A stretch of DNA of 64,000 nt, taken from assembly GCA_028282725.1 (NCBI GenBank), contig JANQHF010000061.1, positions 62,001 to 126,000 on the forward strand, given 5' to 3'. The stretch comes from Saprospiraceae bacterium. GTDB taxonomy: Bacteria; Bacteroidota; Bacteroidia; Chitinophagales; Saprospiraceae. The notes beneath the pieces are model-generated. The model did not search any database, was not told the origin of the DNA, and saw nothing but the letters and a program-made list of their open reading frames with translations. Each line of letters begins with the position of its first letter. Within the stretch, counting starts at the first letter, position 1. A program made the translations under genes and the position numbers. Shown one piece after another: positions 15,025-22,634 of this stretch.

Positions 15025-15810
15025 ATGTGCGGTCGTTATGTCGTTATTTCCAAACTCAAGGTCATTGAAAAAAGATTCAATGTACTGCCTCCTTCTGAAG
15101 GGCTCTTTGACCGATGTTGAATATTTCTATTGGAGACTTAGCTCTTGTGATCACTACAACCAATTACAATTGTTCCGATTTGGATTTACCCCTTTTTGGG
15201 CAAAAAGGAAAATGTACTTTTTTAATGCAAGATCAGAGGGAGATTATAATAAAGAGAACGACCCAAATTATACCGGATCACTGGGAATTGTCAATAAACC
15301 TGCTTTCAGATTATCAATCCGAAAAAAGAGATGCCGGATCATTGCTGACGCATTTATAGAAGGACCCAAAAAAGAAAAATTGAGTAAACCCTAGCTCGTT
15401 TACAGACGGGATAAAAAATCGCCCGTTTGGGGTTGCAGGGATTTGGGATGACCGGTCAATAAGGATACAGGAGAAGTCACCAACTCTTTTTCAATTATTA
15501 CAACCGTTGCCAATGATTTACTTCAAAAAATTGGATATCATCGTTCACCGGCAATTTTGAACGGGGATCATTAAAAAATTTGACTGGAGGATATTCCCTT
15601 ACGGGAAGTGACTAAAATGTTGCAACCCTTTCCACCGGAAGAGCTTAATGCCTATCCCATTTCACCGGCAATCAAAAATCCGAGAGATAAGGATATACAT
15701 CTGTTGAAACTCATTGGCGAAGGGTTGTGCCCCGAATTGACCAGGAACTGAAATTAGAGGGAATGGGAATGACCACGGCCAGAAAAAGAAAGAACGACGA
15801 AGATCAGTAG
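15025..15810 (+). pseudogene. Decayed SRAP gene (YedK/HMCES-type SOS response-associated peptidase)
   Basis: SRAP proteins form a covalent link with abasic sites in single-stranded DNA through Cys2. The remnant begins MCGRYVVISK (frame stops at TGA 15118), moves to another frame at about 15114 (ISIGDLALVI), then a third (FGFTPFWAKRKMYFFNARSEGDYN ... KPAF, KKRCRIIADAFIEG; TAG at 15392). Beyond it, AGIWDD is in yet another frame, then SFSIITTVANDLLQ, HRSPAIL, LREVTKMLQP and NAYPISPAIKNPR follow in the third frame with in-frame stops, and EGMGMTTARKRK ends at TAG 15810. At least four frame changes and several stops make it non-functional, though the protein similarity is still clear, so the decay is recent. 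It abuts the convergent tlpA-like gene. Confidence 0.88.
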
Positions 15811-16341
15811 CTATGGCTCCAATCGATCATCCAGCAACCTGGACATTTCTTCAAAAGAGAGATTTGTGCCCATAATTTCGCCATTCGGATTGATCAGAAA
15901 TTTTGTAGGCAATTCTTTGACATCGTAGAGTTGTGCAAGGGATGACATCATCACGATCTTGCTGACATCAATGATATGGTACTTCCATTTTAAATTTCTG
16001 GTTTCTATTATCCTGCGTGTAGAAGCATCAGATTTTTCAAGGGCGATGCTGACGATATGGAAGTTTGTGGCATTCTTATAATTCTTGTCGTGATAGTCAT
16101 CATATAATCGAACCATGGCAGGAATTTCCTTAATACACGGAGCACACCACGATCCCCAAAAATCCAATAAGACGTAATTGCCTTTTAAATCGGAAAGTGA
16201 AAAATCTTCCCCACTAATGAGCTCCCTGGTGAAATCAGGAGCTTTGGCACCGTTGGTAAAACTTGGAGGCTTTAGAAAAAAATCATAGGCAAAGAAAGCC
16301 AGGACAAGTATGATAACACTTGCAATTATTCTACGAATCAT
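15811..16341 (-). CDS. TlpA-family thioredoxin-like protein, membrane-anchored
   Basis: The 176-residue protein has an N-terminal hydrophobic anchor (ASVIILVLAFFAYDFFL) and a redoxin domain with the active site WGSWCAPC (Cys66, Cys69). Supporting motifs are GAKAPDF, GNYVLLDFW and the cis-proline region KELPTKFLINPNG. It should act in the periplasm as a thiol-disulfide reductase, possibly fed by the DsbD-type protein at 6529. It overlaps the preceding UPF0104 gene by 11 bases, so the two are translationally coupled. Its stop directly abuts the end of the SRAP pseudogene. Confidence 0.92.
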   Translation of the reverse strand: MIRRIIASVIILVLAFFAYDFFLKPPSFTNGAKAPDFTRELISGEDFSLSDLKGNYVLLDFWGSWCAPCIKEIPAMVRLYDDYHDKNYKNATNFHIVSIALEKSDASTRRIIETRNLKWKYHIIDVSKIVMMSSLAQLYDVKELPTKFLINPNGEIMGTNLSFEEMSRLLDDRLEP

Positions 16342-17467
16342 GTGATACCGTTTTTGTGCGTCTTCTATTGATCAGTTTCCTGATCCAATTCGGAATGATA
16401 ATGACCCCAATGATTAGATAAGGATAATAAGTGATGACTCTCCACAGTACGGCGGCAATCACAGAAATACCACTGGAAATATATTCCTTATAGAATTGAC
16501 CAAAAATAATTTCTGCCACTCCACTACCTCCCGGAGTTGGGCTATAGGCCGTAACAGCATACAGGGCTTCACCTCTGCCCAATAGAATGATGTGATCATA
16601 TATCGTTTGTGACATACTGGGATTGAGAGCAATTAAGATAGCACTTACTGTAAAAAACCTCAGGATCCACGCCAGCAGGGTAGCCAAAATCAGCTTCCCA
16701 TGGAATCTCCAAGACATATTTCGGATGTGAAGTGAGCTGATTTCTATGTCTATTGCAGCTTTTTGTATTCGTCTTTTTGATTTCTTAAAAATTCTCCATC
16801 TGGCAATCCAGGAAAGAAATGTCCGGATGTGTTTGGGTCGCACGAATAATCCATATAAGAGTAAAAGGCCATAGATTGCCATGATGAGCCATACGATTAC
16901 CAGGGTAACACCGAGGCCTCCCCATGCAGTCTGTAATTCACCGGTGGGAATAAATATGTTGGACCCCAGTATGACATAAAGTATTGGAATGCTAAAAACA
17001 AAAAACAACGTATCTGCTATGATCGTATAAATAACGATCGCCGTAGAACGTGCAGCTGATATATTTTCCTGGATCAATAGAAAAAATGCCACAGCACTTC
17101 CTCCGAAGTTTGTTGGTGAAACCGCACTGGCAAACTCCAAAATCGTCACGAGTTCAATCGACTTCCACCATGAAAAGTCGCCTTCCGATAATACTCTGAG
17201 CCGCCATGAATACAAGAGATGCCGTCCCAGATAAACGACAATGGCGGTGACAATCCAAAAAAGAGTATAAATCGTCCAGTTTATGCCCTTTAATTCTTCA
17301 AAATCTAACTGGCTTCGAACCAAAAATCCTACGACCAATACACCTATTACAGTAGGCACGATAATCTTACCCGGTCTTATGGAGTCAAGTACCTTTTCAT
17401 GATCAGAATTTAAAGCAGTAGAAGCACCATTCATGAATAAAGAAGTAAGAGGTGTTTCATTGAACAA
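16331..17467 (-). CDS. Lysylphosphatidylglycerol synthase-type (UPF0104) transmembrane protein
   Basis: The 378-residue polytopic protein has about eight membrane spans and the family signatures ASAVSPTNFGGSAVAFFLL and YSPTPGGSGVAEIIFGQFY. This domain is the flippase part of MprF; stand-alone members are common and are thought to move lipids or lipid-linked compounds. No aminoacyl-transferase domain is present, so lipid lysinylation is not predicted. An alternative start is Met12 (MNGASTALN). The gene overlaps the tlpA-like gene by 11 bases and is preceded by a 64-base gap. Confidence 0.88.
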   Translation of the reverse strand: MFNETPLTSLFMNGASTALNSDHEKVLDSIRPGKIIVPTVIGVLVVGFLVRSQLDFEELKGINWTIYTLFWIVTAIVVYLGRHLLYSWRLRVLSEGDFSWWKSIELVTILEFASAVSPTNFGGSAVAFFLLIQENISAARSTAIVIYTIIADTLFFVFSIPILYVILGSNIFIPTGELQTAWGGLGVTLVIVWLIMAIYGLLLLYGLFVRPKHIRTFLSWIARWRIFKKSKRRIQKAAIDIEISSLHIRNMSWRFHGKLILATLLAWILRFFTVSAILIALNPSMSQTIYDHIILLGRGEALYAVTAYSPTPGGSGVAEIIFGQFYKEYISSGISVIAAVLWRVITYYPYLIIGVIIIPNWIRKLINRRRTKTVSHDS

Positions 17468-17531
17468 GTGAACTTATCAATTAATTGTTCATAATAGACC
17501 TTAATAATTGGGTAATGTGAAGAATTCGCCG

Positions 17532-17870
17532 TCAACGTGGGATAAAGATAAATTTAGCCCCCAATTCACTAATTACGAACAGACAAAAAAACTTTTCAGG
17601 ACTCTTGTAGATCGTACGGAATGAATCTACTTTCTTAGGTTCGATGATTTGCTTGGAAACAAATTCCTCTAATGATGAAGCCTGCAACTTCCACGGATTT
17701 GTGTCATCTTCAGCTGTCAACGGAATTCCAATTTCCAGGTCATGTTGATGAAGAACAAAGATTGGATACTTGGTGACCTCCTGGTCAATGATTGAATCCG
17801 AAGCCTTTGCCATCAACTTTTTAAATGAAGTTATTTCCTTTTCCAGTTGTTTATATCCAGTAGTGGTCAT
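17532..17870 (-). CDS. Small conserved-type protein, function unknown
   Basis: The 112-residue product has no signal peptide or membrane span. It is a mixed alpha/beta sequence with an amphipathic N-terminal helix (YKQLEKEITSFKKLMAKA), and segments such as YPIFVLHQHDLEIGIPL and EKFFCLFVISELGAKFIFIPR. I do not recognise a family. It starts two bases after the stop of a 49-codon frame on the same strand (17873-18022), with which it probably forms a pair, and precedes the UPF0104-tlpA pair by 64 bases. Confidence 0.65.
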   Translation of the reverse strand: MTTTGYKQLEKEITSFKKLMAKASDSIIDQEVTKYPIFVLHQHDLEIGIPLTAEDDTNPWKLQASSLEEFVSKQIIEPKKVDSFRTIYKSPEKFFCLFVISELGAKFIFIPR

Positions 17871-17872
17871 AC

Positions 17873-18022
17873 TCAGTCTTTGATCGAATTTTTCATATCC
17901 GCAAAGTTCCAGCTTTTTCCTTCGTCATGGGAGGTTGCCGGTAAAAAGTGTTTCCCAGACACAGCACATATTATCTGTTGACTGGTCAATTGATGAGGAA
18001 CCATTGGTAGTACACTATCATT
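17873..18022 (-). CDS. Possible 49-residue protein or remnant of a BNR-type protein
   Basis: ATG at 18020-18022 opens a 49-codon frame beginning MIVYYQWFPHQL and ending SHDEGKSWNFADMKNSIKD, two bases before the start of the next gene. The SHDEGKSW segment resembles the Asp-box of BNR repeats (S-x-D-x-G-x-x-W). The tight spacing and the terminator just upstream suggest a real small gene; a remnant of a larger protein is the alternative. A shorter overlapping frame from ATG 18033 ends at 36 residues and is less likely. Confidence 0.4.
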   Translation of the reverse strand, partial: NDSVLPMVPHQLTSQQIICAVSGKHFLPATSHDEGKSWNFADMKNSIKD

Positions 18023-18037
18023 TACCCGAATCATGAA

Positions 18038-18067
18038 TAAAAAAAGCCCCCACGGAGGGAGCTTTTC
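18038..18067 (-). terminator. Rho-independent terminator after the ompH pair
   Basis: On the minus strand AAAAGCTCCC pairs with GGGGGCTTTT (one G-T pair) around a 5-base loop, followed by TTTTTTT. It lies 21 bases past the stop of the 18089 ompH gene and separates that transcript from the small genes downstream. Confidence 0.8.
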
Positions 18068-18088
18068 TGTATTTCTTTTTAACCGAGA

Positions 18089-18604
18089 TTAATTTGCGAT
18101 GCCCAGTTTTGCTCTTACAAGGTTACTTACATCAGTCATTTCATCCGCATACAAGATGACACCCGTACTGTTGTCAAAAATATAGGCGTAGTCATTTTCT
18201 TGGGCCACCGTGCGAATGGCTTCATTGATCATCTCCCGTATCGGACTCATCAATGTTTCACTCTTTTCCTGCAGCTGCTGTTGCCTGTCTTGTTGAAATT
18301 TGGCAATTTTTAATCTTTCAGCTTCCAATTGTTGCGCTTCTACCTCCAATTGCTTTGGAGATATTTCTCCCTGTTCTTGTTTTCGCCCAAGTGCCTGGTA
18401 CTGGGTTTGAAGATTGTTGAATTTGTCTTGAGCCTCTTTTTCAAACTGTTTCTGCAAAGTTTCCAACTCCGCCTTGGCTTCCTTTACTTGAGGAATTTGG
18501 TCCACGAGCAACTGTGAATTTATGTACCCAAATTTCTGTGCATGTACAACCAATGCAAAACAGAAGATCAGACAAAGAGTCAAGTAAGTTTTTAGATTAT
18601 TCAT
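18089..18604 (-). CDS. OmpH/Skp-family periplasmic chaperone
   Basis: The 171-residue protein has a signal peptide ending at VVHA/QKF and then the Skp fold: FGYINSQLLVDQIPQV, a long Lys/Glu/Gln coiled coil (about 38-115), and the closing beta segment DYAYIFDNSTGVILYADE. Skp holds unfolded outer-membrane proteins for the BAM machinery. It is the second of two tandem OmpH genes, 59 bases after the first. In many Bacteroidota such pairs follow bamA; here bamA is not adjacent. A strong terminator follows. Confidence 0.92.
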   Translation of the reverse strand: MNNLKTYLTLCLIFCFALVVHAQKFGYINSQLLVDQIPQVKEAKAELETLQKQFEKEAQDKFNNLQTQYQALGRKQEQGEISPKQLEVEAQQLEAERLKIAKFQQDRQQQLQEKSETLMSPIREMINEAIRTVAQENDYAYIFDNSTGVILYADEMTDVSNLVRAKLGIAN

Positions 18605-18663
18605 TTTCCTTGAGTATTCTTAATTGGGACGCAAATATAGGCTCATAAACAATTAAGAGAAAG

Positions 18664-19179
18664 TTATCGTATTCCTAATCTTCTCTTTATGAGATCCGTC
18701 TTGTCAAATTCATCTCCTACAAATAGTACTCCTGCAGATCCTGCTTTGTCAAGAACAAGGTCATATCCCCTGTCAATAGCAAATTGTTCAATGGCCGCAA
18801 AGACTTGTTCCTGAATTGGATTGATGATTTCTCGCCTCTTCAGAAACAGCTCGCCTTCAGAGCCAAATTTTCTTTTTTGAAGTTCTCGTACGACGCGTTC
18901 CTTCTGCATAATTTCTTCCTCGCGTTGTTGTCTCACTTCGTCACTAAGCAGGACTTGCTCTGCCTGATATTTGTTGTACAAACTTTTGATCTTGTCATAT
19001 TCCGCGGCAATTTCCTGATTCCACTCCGCGGCAACTTGATCCAATTGCTGTTGAGCTGCCAGGTATTCAGGCAATTCCTGTAAAACCGCATTGATATCGA
19101 TCACAGCGATTTTCTGAGCTTTCAAACCAAAACTCAATGAGATCATCAATAAAAAGGAGAATAGTTTAATCTTTTTCAT
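18664..19179 (-). CDS. OmpH/Skp-family periplasmic chaperone (paralogue)
   Basis: The 171-residue product has a signal peptide (FSFLLMISLSFGLKAQK) and the OmpH pattern IAVIDINAVLQELPEY, a coiled-coil arm (about 40-115) and GYDLVLDKAGSAGVLFVGDEFDKTDLIKRRLGI at the end. It is a paralogue of the 18089 gene with only moderate similarity, so the two may hold different client proteins. A one-mismatch -7 box (TATCTTCG at 19239-19246) lies 60 bases upstream, which would drive both genes. Confidence 0.92.
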   Translation of the reverse strand: MKKIKLFSFLLMISLSFGLKAQKIAVIDINAVLQELPEYLAAQQQLDQVAAEWNQEIAAEYDKIKSLYNKYQAEQVLLSDEVRQQREEEIMQKERVVRELQKRKFGSEGELFLKRREIINPIQEQVFAAIEQFAIDRGYDLVLDKAGSAGVLFVGDEFDKTDLIKRRLGIR

Positions 19180-19238
19180 AGGTCATTTTTGATAGTATAG
19201 ATCAACTTCTAAACTGCAAATTGTGCAGAATAAATCGT

Positions 19239-19246
19239 CGAAGATA
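19239..19246 (-). promoter_or_regulatory. Possible -7 element (TATCTTCG) for the ompH pair
   Basis: The octamer differs from TAnnTTTG at one base and lies 60 bases before the first ompH start. The same octamer occurs upstream of the DsbD gene (6458). No correctly spaced -33 TTG was seen. Confidence 0.3.
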
Positions 19247-19272
19247 TGGTTTAACGATAGTTTAACTGAGCA

Positions 19273-19788
19273 TTAATTCTTACGCTTTAATACATAATTG
19301 TCTATACCGATACCGTTGAGCTCACTGGATATAGAATTGGCAATGGATTGTTGGTCATATTTTCCCGCTATTACCGTATAGTATTGCGAAAGATCGAAAA
19401 CAACCTTTTCTGCATTTGAATATCCGCTCGTTCTTAATTTCGTGACCATGATATCAGCATTGCTTTCCAGGAGATAATTTCCCGCAATAACAAGGTAGTT
19501 TCCTGTAAGTCTGGAAGAAGGAGTAACGGGAGCAGGATCTGGAGTGCGATCTGCTTCTACTGGTTTTACCGGAGGAGCTTCTTCTGACTCTTCATTATCG
19601 ATATCGTCTTCTTCAAAAAATTTTTCATCTGTGTATATATCGGCAACCTGTTCCACCTTGTCCGATATATTTTCTTCGGGATCACTCTTTTTGCCGGACT
19701 TGCCACATGCCTGGTAAACTGCGGAGGTCCCAAAGAATATGGCAATGATCAACAGACTGTACAAAACGGTATATAAGGGGCGGTTCAT
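19273..19788 (-). CDS. SPOR-domain membrane-anchored protein
   Basis: The 171-residue protein has an N-terminal hydrophobic segment (LYTVLYSLLIIAIFFGTSAVYQACG), an acidic and proline-rich linker (about 33-95), and a C-terminal SPOR-like domain (about 96-168: YLVIAGNYLLESNADIMVTKLRTSGY, then YYTVIAGKYDQ). SPOR domains bind denuded peptidoglycan, often at division sites. The end of the hydrophobic segment (VYQACG) could be a lipobox (Cys28) or a simple membrane anchor. It follows the purF-like gene by 45 bases on the same strand. Confidence 0.82.
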   Translation of the reverse strand: MNRPLYTVLYSLLIIAIFFGTSAVYQACGKSGKKSDPEENISDKVEQVADIYTDEKFFEEDDIDNEESEEAPPVKPVEADRTPDPAPVTPSSRLTGNYLVIAGNYLLESNADIMVTKLRTSGYSNAEKVVFDLSQYYTVIAGKYDQQSIANSISSELNGIGIDNYVLKRKN

Positions 19789-19833
19789 AACAAATTGTTT
19801 TTGTTTTTTGGAATCTCTTACAGGCAGAACGAA

Positions 19834-21723
19834 TTAATAAGCTCTTTCATTCTTGCGTTCTATAAAATTAATAAAAGCCTTATTAACCACCTTGTTGCCT
19901 CCCGGTGTAGGATAGTTTCCCGAAAAAAACCAATCTCCATTATTATTGGGACAAGCCTCCTGAAGGTTTTCGAGGGTCTGATAGATGATCTTTATTTCGC
20001 ACCCGGCACTGGGAGGAGTCAACATCTTGCTAATCTGATCTGAGATGCGCGTATACTCATACCGGTCATACAAATCTTTAACCAGGTTTACCGTATGCCC
20101 GTTTCCTTCATCCAGTAATTTCTTAGCTTTTTTATAGGTATTTGTGATCAGATCAGCCTGCCCTTCTTCATTGAGCAAACTGATCAAAGCTTGAAATGCT
20201 ACGAACTCACCCATTTTAGACATGTCAATACCATAGCAGTCGGGATACCTGATTTGTGGTGCTGAAGAAATGATGACGATCTTTTTGGGTTTGAGTCTTC
20301 CCAAAATTTCAATAATGCTATCACGCAGCGTGGTTCCTCTCACAATGGAATCATCCAGTACGACAATTGTATCTTCATTATTCGCAACCACACCGTAGGT
20401 CACGTCATATACGTGGGAAACCATCTCCCCCCGGCTAGAGTCATCGGCGATAAATGTGCGCAATTTTTCATCCTTAACCGTCAATTTTTCTACCCGTGGT
20501 CTCAGTGCCAATATCCTTTCTATTTCTTCTTCGCTGAATCGGGCTCCCTCACGAATTTTCTTAGCCTTGTCCTTGTTCAAAAAATTGTGTATGCCCTCTA
20601 CAAAACCATAAAAAGCCACTTCAGCCGTGTTTGGTATGAATGAAAAGATCGTCTTTTCAAAATTATAATTTACTTCCTCAAGCACCTCGGCCACCAATAA
20701 TTCTCCTAGTTTTTTTCGCTCTTTATAGATGTCGCGATCGGTACCTCTCGAAAAATATATTCTTTCAAATGAACAGGCTGTACGTTCCAACTGGTCTTTA
20801 AAAGGAACGACCTGCACGTTACCGTTCTTTTTGATAATCAATGCATTTCCTCTTTCCAGCTCTTGAACGGATTTTACATTTACATTAAATGCCGTTTGAA
20901 TAGCCGGACGCTCCGATGCCATTACGACAACCTCATCATCCTGGTAGAAAAATGCAGGACGAATGCCAGATGGATCTCTCAAAACAAAAGCATCTCCGTG
21001 CCCGATCAATCCGGCCATGACGTAGCCTCCGTCAAATTTTCTGCATGCCCGCTGTAACATTCTTGCCACATCCAGATTTTCAGCGATCAACCGATTGATC
21101 TGATCAATGTCGTAACCTTCTGGTTTGAACCAATTGTATAGGCGTTCCACTTCGTCATCCAGAAAATGACCGATTTTTTCAAGTACTGTAACTGTGTCCG
21201 ATTTTTCTTTGGGATATTGCCCGAGATCTACCAATTGTTGAAACAGCTCGTCAACATTGGTCAGATTAAAATTGCCCGCCAACACCAGGTTGCGACTGAT
21301 CCAATTGTTCTGTCTTAAAAAGGGATGAACCGTTTCAATGATGTTTTTACCATGCGTACCATATCGCAGATGTCCCAGCAACAATTCTCCGGTGTATGGC
21401 TTATTGTCTTTGAGCCAGGCCGGATCGTTCAATTGTTCGGGGCTCAAACTCTTGAAATGTGCAAATGCACCTTCAAATAATTCCTTAAGATATTGCGGAC
21501 TATTGCTCCGTCTGCGGCTGATAAATCTCTTTCCGGGCTGAGTGTCCAATTTTATGGTTGCCATACCGGCACCATCCTGTCCCCGGTTGCGCTGTTTTTG
21601 AAGGAGGATCTGAAGTTTGTGCAAGCCGTAGAGAGCTGAGCCATACTTATCATAGTAATAATGAAGAGGCTTGAGGAGGCGGATGAGAGCCAATCCACAC
21701 TCATGCTTAATAAACTCGCTCAT
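19834..21723 (-). CDS. purF: Amidophosphoribosyltransferase-type enzyme, long Bacteroidota form
   Basis: The protein joins a class II glutamine amidotransferase domain to a phosphoribosyltransferase domain, the plan of PurF, which makes phosphoribosylamine in purine synthesis. The catalytic Cys is in MSEFIKHECGLALIR (Cys9), implying removal of an 8-residue propeptide as in Bacillus PurF. Other motifs are RNRGQDGAGMA, GHLRYGTHG, YVMAGLIGHGDAFVLRDPSGIRPAF and the PRPP loop VVLDDSIVRGTTLRD. At 629 residues it is longer than E. coli PurF (about 505), typical of a Bacteroidota subfamily. An ATG at 21760-21762 would add 13 residues but lies inside the promoter, so ATG 21721-21723 is chosen. Confidence 0.88.
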   Translation of the reverse strand: MSEFIKHECGLALIRLLKPLHYYYDKYGSALYGLHKLQILLQKQRNRGQDGAGMATIKLDTQPGKRFISRRRSNSPQYLKELFEGAFAHFKSLSPEQLNDPAWLKDNKPYTGELLLGHLRYGTHGKNIIETVHPFLRQNNWISRNLVLAGNFNLTNVDELFQQLVDLGQYPKEKSDTVTVLEKIGHFLDDEVERLYNWFKPEGYDIDQINRLIAENLDVARMLQRACRKFDGGYVMAGLIGHGDAFVLRDPSGIRPAFFYQDDEVVVMASERPAIQTAFNVNVKSVQELERGNALIIKKNGNVQVVPFKDQLERTACSFERIYFSRGTDRDIYKERKKLGELLVAEVLEEVNYNFEKTIFSFIPNTAEVAFYGFVEGIHNFLNKDKAKKIREGARFSEEEIERILALRPRVEKLTVKDEKLRTFIADDSSRGEMVSHVYDVTYGVVANNEDTIVVLDDSIVRGTTLRDSIIEILGRLKPKKIVIISSAPQIRYPDCYGIDMSKMGEFVAFQALISLLNEEGQADLITNTYKKAKKLLDEGNGHTVNLVKDLYDRYEYTRISDQISKMLTPPSAGCEIKIIYQTLENLQEACPNNNGDWFFSGNYPTPGGNKVVNKAFINFIERKNERAY

Positions 21724-21729
21724 CGGCGG

Positions 21730-21762
21730 CAAAAGTACAATAATTAATACCGGGTAACGCAA
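21730..21762 (-). promoter_or_regulatory. Promoter of the purF-type gene
   Basis: TTG at 21760-21762 and TACTTTTG at 21730-21737 on the minus strand are separated by 22 bases, matching the Bacteroidota pattern. The -7 box is six bases before the chosen ATG, so the leader is very short and the upstream in-frame ATG cannot be the start from this promoter. Confidence 0.65.
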
Positions 21763-21798
21763 TGATTTCTTGCATAACTTCGCGGCCGATTTAGGTGT

Positions 21799-22563
21799 AT
21801 GTTACATTATAAAACCATAGGACAGGGAAGACCGATCATCATTCTTCACGGCTTGTTCGGATCTTCTGATAATTGGAGAACTTTTGCTCGTCAGTTTGAA
21901 GAAAATCATACGGTTATATTACCTGATCTGCGAAATCATGGACGATCATTGTGGAGTACAAATTTCGATTATGAAATCATGAGTGCAGATGTCATTCACC
22001 TGATTGACCACCTGGGACACGACAAGGTTCATGTCATCGGACATTCCATGGGGGGGAAATTGGCATTGAACCTAATCAATACCTTTGCTCAGAGGATCCA
22101 TCGCACGGTGGTCATAGATATAGCCCCAAAAAGATACGACCCGGGACATGAACACATCTTCGAGGCTGTACTTGGATTGGATCTTGAGAAGCTACAATCC
22201 AGACAAGAGGCTGATCACGAGTTAAGGATGCACATTCCGGAACCAGAAGTTCGGCAGTTCATCATGAAAAGCCTTGCCAGGCAAAATGGTGGCAAGGGAT
22301 TCCGATGGAAAACTAACTTTGACAGTCTGCTGCACAACTACGAAAATATTCTGGAGGCAATTCCCATGAATGAATACGAAGAAAGAGTTCTTTTTGTGAA
22401 AGGGAGCCGTTCATATTACATAACCGGTGAGGATGAGGATTTGATCAAAAAGAATCTGATTTCCGCGGAATTTGTTGAATTAGACACCGGACATTGGGTT
22501 CATACAGAACAACCGGTGAAACTATTTCGGTCCGTCAGCTCATTTTTGAATGAGGAAGATTAA
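21799..22563 (+). CDS. Alpha/beta-fold hydrolase (YbfF-like esterase)
   Basis: The 254-residue cytoplasmic protein has the oxyanion region HGLFGSSDNWRTFA, the nucleophile elbow GHSMGGK (Ser nucleophile near residue 92) and a late His in LDTGHWVHTEQP. The short insert and the phrase LPDLRNHGRS are typical of the YbfF/acyl-CoA esterase group. The natural substrate is not predictable. It diverges from the purF-type gene; TAACTTCG at 21775-21782 could be its -7 element. Confidence 0.9.
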   Translation: MLHYKTIGQGRPIIILHGLFGSSDNWRTFARQFEENHTVILPDLRNHGRSLWSTNFDYEIMSADVIHLIDHLGHDKVHVIGHSMGGKLALNLINTFAQRIHRTVVIDIAPKRYDPGHEHIFEAVLGLDLEKLQSRQEADHELRMHIPEPEVRQFIMKSLARQNGGKGFRWKTNFDSLLHNYENILEAIPMNEYEERVLFVKGSRSYYITGEDEDLIKKNLISAEFVELDTGHWVHTEQPVKLFRSVSSFLNEED

Positions 22564-22634
22564 GCGAATTCGCATAATTTGGCCCACTCCGGACGTTAAT
22601 AATTAGACATTTGTAATCAATAAGAATTATAGGA

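Noticed and set aside
15020..15394. A 124-codon plus-strand frame as an intact gene
   Set aside because: Its first third does not resemble SRAP while the remainder does, and the rest of SRAP continues past its stop in several frames; it is a part of the decayed gene.
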